DNA of 9,747 bases from an uncultured Clostridia bacterium (GTDB lineage: Bacteria > Bacillota > Clostridia > Christensenellales > CALWSW01): assembly GCA_937874755.1 (NCBI GenBank), contig CALNBC010000284.1:1-9747 (forward strand), given 5' to 3'. The translations under genes were made by a program, and so were the position numbers. Positions 1 through 7,238 of the stretch are shown here, piece by piece. Under the pieces are notes generated by a model. That model made no database searches. It was not told where the DNA came from and saw only the letters and a program-made list of their open reading frames with translations. The first letter of the stretch is position 1; every line of letters begins with the position of its first letter.

Positions 1-414
1 ACCGCCTTCTTCCATATCTGTTTCTGCAAACAGGCAAAACTCTCCGGCGGTGCCGTTGTTGATTATAGTATGAACAATTTTGACCTCTGAACTGCCATGG
101 GAGAGGCATACATTCAGCTCGTACTTTAAATCCGGATTACTCTTGACGTCAGCCTGGAATTTTGCGCTACTGCCTGTTTGCACATAGCCATAGTTTTCAA
201 ACTCAGTAAATAATCTATCACCTGCGCACCGCACTACTAGTGAATGCCCACCCGCAACGCTGGTTTCGGAAAGATGGAGCATGTTTTCGTTATCGCAAAA
301 GCCGTAGCGCAGAAGCCGCAGGTCGGAGAGGGACACCACAAGGTCAATTATTCCATTAGTAAGAATCAGACAATCCCCGTAGGCCTCAAAGGGCGCTACA
401 TTCGCGGTAATCAT
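1..414 (-). CDS. DUF4380-like (galactose mutarotase-fold) protein, 5' part
   Basis: An open leftward frame of 138 codons with no stop runs off the left edge, so the C-terminal part is missing. The ATG at 414 is preceded by a strong CAGGAGG site (421-427) and a TATAAT box. The translation starts MITANVAPFEAYGDCLILTN. It has the pattern I associate with DUF4380 proteins: an N-terminal beta segment (IDLVVSLSDLRLLRYGF), a 'DNENMLH' element like the family's 'g.eNll', a GGHSL motif matching GGHRLW, and 'VHTIINNG' followed by 'AETDMEEGG', resembling the family's 'HtltN.G ... T.M..GG'. DUF4380 proteins are related to aldose epimerases; no substrate is established. The tryptophan and glutamate usual after GGHRL are not seen (VV follows), so it may be a divergent member. 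That this is a real gene is fairly sure; the family call is by eye. Confidence 0.6.
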   Translation of the reverse strand, partial: MITANVAPFEAYGDCLILTNGIIDLVVSLSDLRLLRYGFCDNENMLHLSETSVAGGHSLVVRCAGDRLFTEFENYGYVQTGSSAKFQADVKSNPDLKYELNVCLSHGSSEVKIVHTIINNGTAGEFCLFAETDMEEGG

Positions 415-436
415 GGTCTGCCTCCTGTTTTTTTCC

Positions 437-465
437 ATTATAATCTATAACCGACGCAAGTACAA
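437..465 (-). promoter_or_regulatory. Probable promoter of the leftward DUF4380-like gene
   Basis: On the minus strand a perfect TATAAT (plus coordinates 437-442) lies 17 bp from TTGTAC (460-465), a weak -35 element. The predicted start of transcription near 430 gives a very short leader containing the CAGGAGG ribosome binding site. It lies back to back with the leuA promoter. Confidence 0.5.
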
Positions 466-482
466 GCAAGTTGATTTAGGTA

Positions 483-500
483 GATTGACTTTAGACAATC
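483..500. promoter_or_regulatory. Small inverted repeat over the leuA -35 (possible operator)
   Basis: GATTG (483-487) and CAATC (496-500) form an inverted repeat with an 8-bp spacer, covering the leuA -35 element. It contains a T-N11-A pattern (T485, A497) of the kind bound by LysR-type regulators. No regulator gene is adjacent. Five-base arms can occur by chance, so this is only a candidate. Confidence 0.25.
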
Positions 501-513
501 AGCGTGCTATATT
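485..513 (+). promoter_or_regulatory. leuA promoter (sigma-A type)
   Basis: TTGACT (485-490), a 17-bp spacer and TATATT (508-513) each match the sigma-A consensus at 5 of 6 positions. Transcription should begin near 520, leaving a leader of about 26 nt before the leuA ATG. That is too short for a T-box riboswitch or a leader-peptide attenuator, so any control of this promoter would act at initiation. Confidence 0.7.
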
Positions 514-545
514 TCCAACATATATCAAAATCAGCGGAGGCAGAG

Positions 546-2054
546 ATGAAGCCTTTAATCATACTGGATACAACATTGAGGGACGGCGAACAGATGCCTG
601 GAGTGAGCTTGAACATCTCTGAAAAGCTCGAAATAGCCCGTCAGCTCGAATCTTTGGGTGTGGATTACATAGAGGCGGGATTCCCCGCATCCTCACCGGG
701 TGATTTTCAAGCGGTGAAGGCGGTCGCGGGTGCCATCAAGGGGTGCGGTGTGGCCGCTCTGTGCCGTTGCGTCCGCTCGGATGTTGATAAGGCGTGGGAG
801 GCCCTGAAGGGGGCTGTCAAGCCGAGGTTACATCTAGTCATCGCATCGTCTCCCATACACATGGAATACAAGCTCAAGATGGAACCCGACGAGGTAATCG
901 AAAGGACTGTCGATTGCGTCTGCTATGCCAAAACTCTGTGCGATGACATTCAGTTCTCCTGTGAGGATGCGACCCGTTCTGACTGGGAATTCCTCACAAG
1001 GCTGTGCGCCGCCGCGATAGACGCGGGGGCGACCACAATCAACATTCCGGATACTGTTGGGTATTCCATGTCGGAAGAATACGCAAGGTTGATGGTATAC
1101 ATCCAGGAAAATACGCCGAATTTTGGAGACGTGGTGCTTTCCTGCCACTGCCATAACGATCTCGGTCTCGCCGTCGCGAACTCCCTGGCTGCGATAGATG
1201 CTGGAGCGCGCCAGGTGGAATGCACCATAAACGGTCTCGGCGAAAGGGCAGGGAACGCAGCGTTGGAAGAAATTGTAATGGGCATAAAAACCCGTTCTGA
1301 TTATTTCGGTGGAGTGACGACTAATATAGTAACACAGCGCATAGCTCGAACAAGTCGATTGGTGTCTACCATGACTGGCGTCGAAGTCCAAAAAAACAAA
1401 GCTATAGTGGGCGAGAACGCTTTTGCCCACGAAGCGGGCATCCACCAGCATGGCATGCTTGCCAACAGGCAGACCTACGAGATAATTTCGCCCGATGAAA
1501 TTGGCCTTACTCAGAGCGCACTCGTGCTGGGCAAACACTCGGGGAGGCATGCCTTTGCAGAGCGGCTCGCTGAGCTCGGGTACAGCATCAGCGAAGAAGA
1601 GTTGGAAGACGCTTTCCGCCGATTCAAAGAGCTTGCCGACAGAAAAAAGAATATTTCAGACAGAGAGCTTGAAAAGCTCATAGGTCATGAGCTGGCGGAT
1701 GTGCCTGAAGCATTCCAGCTTGAATCCTTCCAGGTGCATACCGGCAACAAAATCAATTCCCTTGCAAGCGTAACCTTGGTAAAGGATGGCAGGGAGGACA
1801 CCGAAGCCGCCATGGGTGACGGTCCTATCAGCGCGGTATATAACGCCGTAGCGAGGGTTGTCGGCGGCGATTGGCCGCTAGTGGATTACAGTATAAAGGC
1901 GGTCACAGGTGGTGACGATGCACTTGGTGAGGTGACGGTACATGTGGCTATCGGTTCAAAGATATTCACAGGAAAGGGACTTTCCTCGGACATCATAGAA
2001 GCTAGCCTTAGGGCGTATATCAACGCCATAAACAGAGCACTGGCAGAATCCTAG
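546..2054 (+). CDS. leuA: 2-isopropylmalate synthase
   Basis: Catalyses the first committed step of leucine synthesis: acetyl-CoA plus 2-oxoisovalerate to 2-isopropylmalate, in the cytoplasm. The 502-residue product has an N-terminal TIM barrel with the LDTTLRDGEQ signature (residues 7-16) and the metal-binding HxH pair (H201, H203 in CHCHNDLG). GLGERAGNAALEE follows, then HEAGIHQHG (H295 on), and a C-terminal regulatory domain with GDGPI (424-428) of the type that binds leucine in this family. Length is normal. I chose the ATG at 546 because GGAGG (536-540) sits 5 nt upstream. The frame is open back to a GTG at 504, but that start overlaps the promoter -10 and cannot be used from this promoter. 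The gene stands alone, with promoter and terminator and no leuB, leuC or leuD beside it. Related enzymes (citramalate or homocitrate synthase) share the barrel; the full-length leucine-type architecture favours LeuA. Confidence 0.92.
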   Translation: MKPLIILDTTLRDGEQMPGVSLNISEKLEIARQLESLGVDYIEAGFPASSPGDFQAVKAVAGAIKGCGVAALCRCVRSDVDKAWEALKGAVKPRLHLVIASSPIHMEYKLKMEPDEVIERTVDCVCYAKTLCDDIQFSCEDATRSDWEFLTRLCAAAIDAGATTINIPDTVGYSMSEEYARLMVYIQENTPNFGDVVLSCHCHNDLGLAVANSLAAIDAGARQVECTINGLGERAGNAALEEIVMGIKTRSDYFGGVTTNIVTQRIARTSRLVSTMTGVEVQKNKAIVGENAFAHEAGIHQHGMLANRQTYEIISPDEIGLTQSALVLGKHSGRHAFAERLAELGYSISEEELEDAFRRFKELADRKKNISDRELEKLIGHELADVPEAFQLESFQVHTGNKINSLASVTLVKDGREDTEAAMGDGPISAVYNAVARVVGGDWPLVDYSIKAVTGGDDALGEVTVHVAIGSKIFTGKGLSSDIIEASLRAYINAINRALAES

Positions 2055-2074
2055 ATAGGGCAATAATCTAGCAA

Positions 2075-2112
2075 ACCCACCCGGGCAATATGCTTGGGTG
2101 GGTGCGATTTTT
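2075..2112 (+). terminator. Intrinsic terminator after leuA
   Basis: A 13-bp stem (arms 2075-2087 and 2091-2103; outer part ACCCACCC/GGGTGGGT, two internal G-U pairs, inner GCA/TGC) closes on a 3-nt loop. It is followed by GCGA and five T (2108-2112). The hairpin is strong; the T run is short and offset by 4 nt. It lies 20 nt after the leuA stop. Confidence 0.7.
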
Positions 2113-2156
2113 GGACAGCTGTGCGATGACATACACGCTACAGGCAATCCGATTCG

Positions 2157-2185
2157 TTGCAACGGCACCTAACATGATGTATACT
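2157..2185 (+). promoter_or_regulatory. proA-rmuC promoter (sigma-A type)
   Basis: TTGCAA (2157-2162), a 17-bp spacer and TATACT (2180-2185). Transcription would begin near 2192, just before the GGGGAGG ribosome binding site (2201-2207) of proA. With the leuA terminator this accounts for the whole leuA-proA gap. No leader structure is evident. Confidence 0.6.
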
Positions 2186-2214
2186 TTAACCAAACAAAGT
2201 GGGGAGGTATACGT

Positions 2215-3456
2215 ATGGACGTTCGCACACTTGGAGTAAGAGCTAAAGCGGCCTCGTTCGCGCTTATGACCATGGGAACGGAACAGAAAAACAAGATTCT
2301 TTTCGCCATGGCAGATGCGTTGGAATCAAGAACAGAGGCTATACTTTCCGCTAACGAGGAAGACGTTGTTGCGGCAGAGAAAAAAGGAATTAGCAAAGCG
2401 ATGTTGGACAGGCTATCGCTCAGCCCCGACCGCATTGCCGATATGGCGAACGGTCTGAGAGACGTCGCCGCTTTGCCCGATCCCATTGGCGGGGCAGACA
2501 ATATGGTCAGAAGACCGAATGGCTTGTTGATAGCAAAGCGCAGAGTACCCCTGGGTGTTATAGCAATAATATACGAGGCGAGACCGAACGTGACTGCGGA
2601 CGCTGCAGGGCTTTGCATAAAGAGCGGCAACGCCGTCATACTTCGCGGCGGTTCGGAAGCCATCAGGACCAATATCGCCGTTGTGCGTCTCATGAACGCT
2701 GCAGGAGCAGAGGAAGGGTTGCCCGCAGGTGCGATAGGGCTGGTCGAGGATACCTCGCGGGAAAGCGCGACCGAACTGATGCGCCTTAACGAATATGTGG
2801 ACGTGCTTATCCCCAGGGGTGGGGCGGGGCTTATTCGCTCTGTTGTTCAAAACGCGACCGTACCTGTAATAGAAACCGGTCTTGGCAACTGTCATGTGTA
2901 TGTAGACGACGAAGCTGACCTCAACATGGCAGAACGCATAATCCACAACGCAAAGTGCTCCCGTCCTGCGGTGTGCAACGCTGCAGAAAAGCTGTTGGTA
3001 GCTCGCCCGGTTGCAAAGGATTTTCTCGAAAATGGGCTGGAACAGCTTCGAGCGAGAGGGGTCGAGCTCCGGGGGTGCGAGGAAGCCTGCGCACTTATTC
3101 CATGGGCGGTTCCCGCGAATGCCGACGATTGGTTTACCGAATACGACGACCTCATTCTTGCTGTCAAGGTTGTGGATGGTATAGACGAAGCTATAAGCTG
3201 GATAAACGGTCACGGCACCCGCCATTCCGAATGCATTGTTACCGAGAATTACTCTAAAGCCCTGCGGTTTATGGACGAGGTTGACGCTGCAGCGGTATAT
3301 GTCAACGCTTCCACCCGGTTTACGGATGGCGGTGAGTTTGGGCTCGGCGCAGAAATCGGAATCAGCACTCAAAAACTCCACGCGCGGGGTCCCATGGGCT
3401 TAAACGAACTGACCAGCGTCAAATACTGCGTGTTCGGCAACGGGCAGATAAGGTAA
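2215..3456 (+). CDS. proA: Gamma-glutamyl phosphate reductase
   Basis: Reduces L-glutamyl-5-phosphate to glutamate-5-semialdehyde with NADPH, the second step of proline synthesis, in the cytoplasm. The product is 413 residues, normal for ProA (about 415). It belongs to the aldehyde dehydrogenase fold. Family landmarks are present: the segment from EARPNVTADAAG through KSGNAVILRGGSEA, then NAKCSRPAVCNAAEKLL carrying the catalytic cysteine C254, and near the C-terminus FTDGGEFGLGAEIGISTQ and ARGPMGLNELTS. The ATG follows GGGGAGG by 7 nt. The usual partner proB (glutamate 5-kinase) is not adjacent, so it must be elsewhere or replaced. rmuC follows after 2 nt and is probably cotranscribed. Confidence 0.95.
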   Translation: MDVRTLGVRAKAASFALMTMGTEQKNKILFAMADALESRTEAILSANEEDVVAAEKKGISKAMLDRLSLSPDRIADMANGLRDVAALPDPIGGADNMVRRPNGLLIAKRRVPLGVIAIIYEARPNVTADAAGLCIKSGNAVILRGGSEAIRTNIAVVRLMNAAGAEEGLPAGAIGLVEDTSRESATELMRLNEYVDVLIPRGGAGLIRSVVQNATVPVIETGLGNCHVYVDDEADLNMAERIIHNAKCSRPAVCNAAEKLLVARPVAKDFLENGLEQLRARGVELRGCEEACALIPWAVPANADDWFTEYDDLILAVKVVDGIDEAISWINGHGTRHSECIVTENYSKALRFMDEVDAAAVYVNASTRFTDGGEFGLGAEIGISTQKLHARGPMGLNELTSVKYCVFGNGQIR

Positions 3457-3458
3457 GC

Positions 3459-4721
3459 ATGGAATACGCGCTAATAGGTCTCGCGATCATTTCAGTAGCA
3501 CTGTGCGTCGCTTTGCTCGCCATCATGCTCGGTCTTCGCAAGCGCGAGGAAGAAAGAGCAACAGAATTGGCGGAAAGCATCGAAAGGCTTTCCGATGACG
3601 AGCAAAAGGGCAGGGGTGAGCTTAAAAAGGAGATTTACGATTACATCCGCCTGTTATCCGATATGCTTTCCAGCAACCAGCGAACCGCCGCGGATGCTCA
3701 GCACGCCCAGTTAAAACAACTGGAAACTCGGCTGAGCACCTTCGAGTCCATAAATGAGCAAAAGCTCGATGCCATGAGGGATACGCTCACTAAGCGCCTC
3801 AGCTATATCCAAGAGGATAGCAACAAGCGGCTGGAGGAGATACGCGTAACGGTTGACCAAAAGCTGCAAAAAACACTGGATGACAAGATGAAGCTTGTCA
3901 GCACCCAGCTCGAGGAAGTGTACAAAGGTCTAGGAGAGATGCAAACCATTGCATCCAGCGTCGGGGATCTTAAAAAAGTGCTTTCAAACGTCAAAACCAG
4001 GGGTATACTCGGCGAAATCCAGCTAGAAGCGATACTGAGCGAAATACTCGCCCCTGAGCAGTACGAGAAGGACATCGCTATCATTCCCGGCAGCAAAAAC
4101 AGGGTCGAATTCGCGATAAAGCTACCGGGTGACGGCGATACGCCGGTCTACCTTCCCATCGACTCAAAGTTTCCTGCGGATGCGTATGCAAACCTTCAGG
4201 ACGCGTACGACACTGGCTCAGCCGAAGCGGTGAACGCCGCGTATGCTACGCTTTCCGCCAGGATCAAGTCCTTTGCAAAGGACATTCATGATAAATACAT
4301 CGAGCCGCCGTACACCACTTCCTTTGGCATTATGTTCTTGCCCTTCGAGGGGCTATACGCCGAGGTAGTAAACCGCGGTCTATTAGAGCCCCTCCAAAGA
4401 GACTACAACGTGAATATTGCGGGCCCCAGCACCATGGCAGCACTGCTGAACTCGCTGCAAATGGGCTTCAAGACCCTTGCCATTCAAAAGCGTAGCAGCG
4501 AGGTGTGGCAGGTACTTGGTGCGGTAAAGAGCGAATTCGGCAAATTCGCCGAAGTGCTCGAGCGCACACAAAGCAAGCTGAACATGGCAAGCAGGGAGCT
4601 GGACTCCCTGGTAGGTGTAAGAACTCGGGCTATTAACAGAAAGCTCAGCACCGTTGAGAAGCTGGACGAAGTAACGGCAGATGAAACGCTCTCCGTAACT
4701 GAGATTGAGGACGAGGACTGA
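3459..4721 (+). CDS. rmuC: DNA recombination protein RmuC
   Basis: RmuC-family protein of 420 residues. The E. coli member limits recombination at inverted repeats and carries a PD-(D/E)XK-like nuclease fold, though its biochemistry is poorly defined. Here an N-terminal membrane helix (about residues 3-25) is followed by a long charged coiled coil (about 28-160), then the conserved segment SSVGDLKKVLSNVKTRGILGE. The core domain has VEF (216-218) and PIDSKFP with D235 and K237 as likely nuclease-fold residues. The tail is acidic (TEIEDED). The likely topology is a membrane anchor with a cytoplasmic catalytic domain. The ATG is 2 nt after the proA stop, with AAGG inside the end of proA as a modest ribosome binding site, suggesting translational coupling. 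Pairing with proA probably reflects shared transcription rather than shared function. Confidence 0.92.
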   Translation: MEYALIGLAIISVALCVALLAIMLGLRKREEERATELAESIERLSDDEQKGRGELKKEIYDYIRLLSDMLSSNQRTAADAQHAQLKQLETRLSTFESINEQKLDAMRDTLTKRLSYIQEDSNKRLEEIRVTVDQKLQKTLDDKMKLVSTQLEEVYKGLGEMQTIASSVGDLKKVLSNVKTRGILGEIQLEAILSEILAPEQYEKDIAIIPGSKNRVEFAIKLPGDGDTPVYLPIDSKFPADAYANLQDAYDTGSAEAVNAAYATLSARIKSFAKDIHDKYIEPPYTTSFGIMFLPFEGLYAEVVNRGLLEPLQRDYNVNIAGPSTMAALLNSLQMGFKTLAIQKRSSEVWQVLGAVKSEFGKFAEVLERTQSKLNMASRELDSLVGVRTRAINRKLSTVEKLDEVTADETLSVTEIEDED

Positions 4722-4767
4722 CGAAGGGAAAGAAATATCTTTGCATTCGCTTGCTTCCGCTTAGCAA

Positions 4768-4808
4768 ATTCAAAAGGGAACGGAACTGGATTCCGATCCC
4801 TTTTGAAT
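4768..4808. terminator. Long inverted repeat between convergent genes (probable bidirectional terminator)
   Basis: ATTCAAAAGGGA (4768-4779) pairs perfectly with TCCCTTTTGAAT (4797-4808). Inside, after one A/A mismatch, CGGAA and TTCCG pair around a 5-nt loop. It sits in the 111-bp gap between the ends of rmuC and the leftward lipoprotein gene, the place for a shared terminator. Neither side has a convincing T run (TTTGCTAA leftward, GCTAGCTGTTG rightward), so the terminator call is positional. Nothing else is seen in the gap. Confidence 0.55.
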
Positions 4809-4832
4809 GCTAGCTGTTGTTTCTCGCGCGAA

Positions 4833-5651
4833 TTATTCATACCATGCGTCAAAGGATGAACAGCCCTCTATGACGCTTTTTTCTAGGGATACCACGAGGA
4901 ACCAATCGGCCATATCGGCCGTGCCGATATCGGGTTCGGTAGCGGTGACTAACACCGATAATGCGTCGCCTTCGGTACGGACATCTTTAATTGTGTGGCT
5001 GATGGATCCGCTGGTTTCGGTGGTGAAGAGCACCAAAAGCACGTTCTCCTCAAAGAAGACGTCGTTATACTCGTTCGTTATCTCCGAAAAAGCTCCCGTT
5101 TCGCCGTAGGACTGGTCAAACTGGTATTGCGCGCTGCCCTTCTCGATAAATTCGTTTAGTTCTGCAGAGCTGCCGATGAGCATGACGGGGATATGCCGAA
5201 CGCTGCTTATCGCCATTTTATCTATGTTCAGAATGCGGTCGGAAAGGAAATCCATCCCAGCTTCCCCTAGGGAATCGGCGCGGTAATAGTATGCGGTAAA
5301 AGCCGGATGGCTTGCTTCTGGTTCAGCTTCTGCATCAGACACGAGGTCTATCGAGACAGCCCTAACCTGGACGGGGTAACTTTCGGCAATCTCAGGCAGT
5401 ATGGTGATGCTCACTGTCTGACCAACACTAAACTCAAATTCTGGTAAAGGCATATCAGCGGCAAAGCCGACGCTGGCTTTGTCAAACCCCACATCGTCGC
5501 CGGTGGTAACCAGTAGGGAATTGTCGTTCACAGCTTCGATTATAGCGGTAAAGGTGATGTTTTCCGCCTTTGGTGCATCATTTGTCGTACAGCCGCCCGC
5601 AAATGCCGCAAGGGCGAAAACGCACAGCAAAAGTATTCCATATCGTTTCAT
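4833..5651 (-). CDS. Uncharacterised lipoprotein with DUF3221-like N-terminal domain
   Basis: A 272-residue protein of unknown function. It begins with a lipoprotein signal peptide: MKR, a hydrophobic stretch, then AGGC with C21 as the lipidation site, so it should be anchored outside the membrane. Residues about 31-106 resemble the small DUF3221 beta-barrel domain: a 'TAIIEAVNDNSLLVTT' strand pair, then 'VGQTVSI' and 'EIAESYPVQVRAVSI'. The rest (about 125-265) resembles a conserved domain of clostridial hypothetical lipoproteins, with 'FFEENVLLVLF', 'SGSISHTIKDV' and 'DMADWFLVVSLEK'. It also loosely recalls PrcB-type domains, but I would not assign that. The ATG is preceded by AAAGGAGGT, 6 nt away. 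It lies 102 bp after argH on the same strand. I see no clear promoter in that gap, so readthrough from argH is possible. Confidence 0.82.
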   Translation of the reverse strand: MKRYGILLLCVFALAAFAGGCTTNDAPKAENITFTAIIEAVNDNSLLVTTGDDVGFDKASVGFAADMPLPEFEFSVGQTVSITILPEIAESYPVQVRAVSIDLVSDAEAEPEASHPAFTAYYYRADSLGEAGMDFLSDRILNIDKMAISSVRHIPVMLIGSSAELNEFIEKGSAQYQFDQSYGETGAFSEITNEYNDVFFEENVLLVLFTTETSGSISHTIKDVRTEGDALSVLVTATEPDIGTADMADWFLVVSLEKSVIEGCSSFDAWYE

Positions 5652-5753
5652 GGCACTACCTCCTTTTCATTGGCTCTTACCTTAGAAACGATACAACGCG
5701 AAATTTGTTCCCCATTAGGAAATCGGTCTTAAGGATGGCTTATCGAAAACCTG

Positions 5754-7130
5754 CTAGACTGTTTCGAGTTTCTCTCTTATTTCTTCGATGGCGGATTTAA
5801 CTGTTTCCGGCGCTGGTCCGCCACGCAGAGCGCGACCGCTGACGCAAGTGGTGAGGGAAATGGAATCGTAAACGTCGCTTTCAAAGAGAGGCGAGAATTC
5901 CTTTAGTTCTTCGAGCGACAATTCGTCTATCGCCTTGCCCTCCTCAATGCAATGGAATACCAGCTTGCCGACCGCCTCGTGGGCAGAGCGGAAGGGCAGC
6001 CCTTTTTTGACGAGGTAATCCGCAGCGTCCGTAGCATTCGTAAAGCCGCGCCCCGCGGCTTTTTTCATGTTTGATGTGTTGAACTTCAGCGTTTTAAACA
6101 TGCGGGTAAACATGTCCAAACAGGCAGAAAGAGTGTCAAAAGCATCAAAGGTGGACTCCTTGTCCTCCTGCATATCCTTGTTGTAGGCGAGCGGAATCCC
6201 CTTCATAACAGTCAATAGGGCGGTGAGGTCACCGTAAACTCTGCCTGTTTTGCCGCGTATAAGCTCTGCAACGTCGGGGTTTTTCTTCTGGGGCATGATG
6301 GATGAACCTGTGGAATAAGCGTCGTCCATCTCGACAAATCGAAACTCGTCCGAAGACCAGAGTATCAGCTCCTCGCAAAACCGCGAAAGGTGCATCATAG
6401 CGATGGAAGCGCAGGAGCAGAACTCGATGCAAAAATCCCTGTCGGATACACTATCCATTGAATTCCGTGAAACCGCTGAAAATCCGAGCTCGGATGCGAC
6501 GAACTCCCTGTCTAGGGGATAGGTAGAACCCGCCAGCGCCCCCGCCCCCAGTGGAAGCACGTCCGTGCGGCGCTTGCAATCGGCAAACCTGTCCAAATCC
6601 CGCAAGAACATTTCGGCATATGCCAGCAGATGGTGTGCCAGCGTTACGGGTTGCGCCTTTTGCAGGTGGGTGTACCCGGGCATGACTGTCAGCGTATTCG
6701 CTTCCGCGGTCGCAATCAGCGCTTCGACCAGTGCTTTGAGTCGAGCGCGAACCTCGTCTATCGCGGATTTCATATACATCCGCATATCAAGTGCAACCTG
6801 GTCGTTTCTGCTTCTTCCGGTGTGAACTCGCTTGCCTGCTTCGCCTATCCTTTCAGTAAGCAAGGATTCGATGTTCATGTGAATATCCTCGGCACCTTCG
6901 GTGAATTCGATCTTGCCCGCTTCGATGTCCGAGAGAATAGAGATAAGACCGTCGACTATTTTTACCGCGTCCTCTTTCGGGATTATTCCCTGCCTGCCCA
7001 GCATGGTAGCGTGGGCTATGGATCCCGTAATATCCTGCTTGTACATTCTACAGTCGAATGAAATAGACGAATGGAAGGCATCCATCGCCGCATCGGTGTT
7101 TTTTTGAAAACGTCCGCTCCAAAGCTTCAT
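5754..7130 (-). CDS. argH: Argininosuccinate lyase
   Basis: Splits argininosuccinate into arginine and fumarate, the last step of arginine synthesis, in the cytoplasm. The 458-residue length is typical of this tetrameric fumarase/aspartase-superfamily enzyme. It opens with the ArgH-like KLWSGRF. Further landmarks are [25 protein letters not shown] (residues 151-161, with H155 in the place of a catalytic histidine), and the superfamily signature [11 protein letters not shown] (275-285) on the mobile loop carrying the catalytic serine. No key residue appears missing. The ATG at 7130 has GGAG (plus coordinates 7140-7143) 9 nt upstream. It is divergent from a small membrane-protein gene and followed on the same strand by the lipoprotein gene. 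argG is not adjacent. Confidence 0.95.
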   Translation of the reverse strand: MKLWSGRFQKNTDAAMDAFHSSISFDCRMYKQDITGSIAHATMLGRQGIIPKEDAVKIVDGLISILSDIEAGKIEFTEGAEDIHMNIESLLTERIGEAGKRVHTGRSRNDQVALDMRMYMKSAIDEVRARLKALVEALIATAEANTLTVMPGYTHLQKAQPVTLAHHLLAYAEMFLRDLDRFADCKRRTDVLPLGAGALAGSTYPLDREFVASELGFSAVSRNSMDSVSDRDFCIEFCSCASIAMMHLSRFCEELILWSSDEFRFVEMDDAYSTGSSIMPQKKNPDVAELIRGKTGRVYGDLTALLTVMKGIPLAYNKDMQEDKESTFDAFDTLSACLDMFTRMFKTLKFNTSNMKKAAGRGFTNATDAADYLVKKGLPFRSAHEAVGKLVFHCIEEGKAIDELSLEELKEFSPLFESDVYDSISLTTCVSGRALRGGPAPETVKSAIEEIREKLETV

Positions 7131-7161
7131 TGATAATTACTCCGTAACATTCTGATGGTTC

Positions 7162-7170
7162 ATGATAGCA
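7162..7170 (-). promoter_or_regulatory. Probable argH promoter (extended -10)
   Basis: The minus strand reads TGC-TATCAT (plus coordinates 7162-7170), an extended -10 element one base from TATAAT. A TTGCAT lies 18 bp upstream but is a poor -35. Transcription would start near 7155, about 25 nt before the argH ATG. Unlike at argG, I see no good ARG box here. Confidence 0.4.
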
Positions 7171-7201
7171 AAGATAGATATCGCCATGCAAGCGCATACT
7201 G

Positions 7202-7210
7202 TGATATAAT
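7202..7210 (+). promoter_or_regulatory. Promoter of the small membrane-protein gene (extended -10)
   Basis: TGA-TATAAT (7202-7210) is a perfect -10 with the upstream TG of extended -10 promoters. No good -35 is visible at 16-18 bp. Transcription from near 7217 would give a leader of about 22 nt carrying AGGAGGG (7226-7232). Confidence 0.55.
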
Positions 7211-7238
7211 CCAAAATAGCGCATTAGGAGGGTACAAC

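Noticed and set aside
504..545. Upstream GTG start extending leuA by 14 residues
   Set aside because: The GTG overlaps the -10 region of a strong promoter, and the ATG at 546 has GGAGG at the right distance and gives the standard N-terminus.
834..1550. Antisense open frame (238 codons) opposite leuA
   Set aside because: It overlaps the conserved LeuA barrel entirely and has no start signal or family resemblance.
2413..3381. Long antisense open frame (322 codons) opposite proA
   Set aside because: It lies wholly within a full-length, motif-complete proA; its translation is rich in Cys, His and Arg with no recognisable domain and no ribosome binding site. It is a by-product of codon composition.
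7185..7197. ATGC...GCAT palindrome upstream of argH as a possible ARG box
   Set aside because: Its centre is GC-containing and the TG...CA ends do not fit the 18-bp ARG box; the four-base arms are likely chance.
7155..7238. Upstream ATG extending the small membrane protein by 28 residues
   Set aside because: The extension spans the TGATATAAT promoter element; the ATG at 7239 has AGGAGGG 6 nt upstream and begins directly with a membrane helix.
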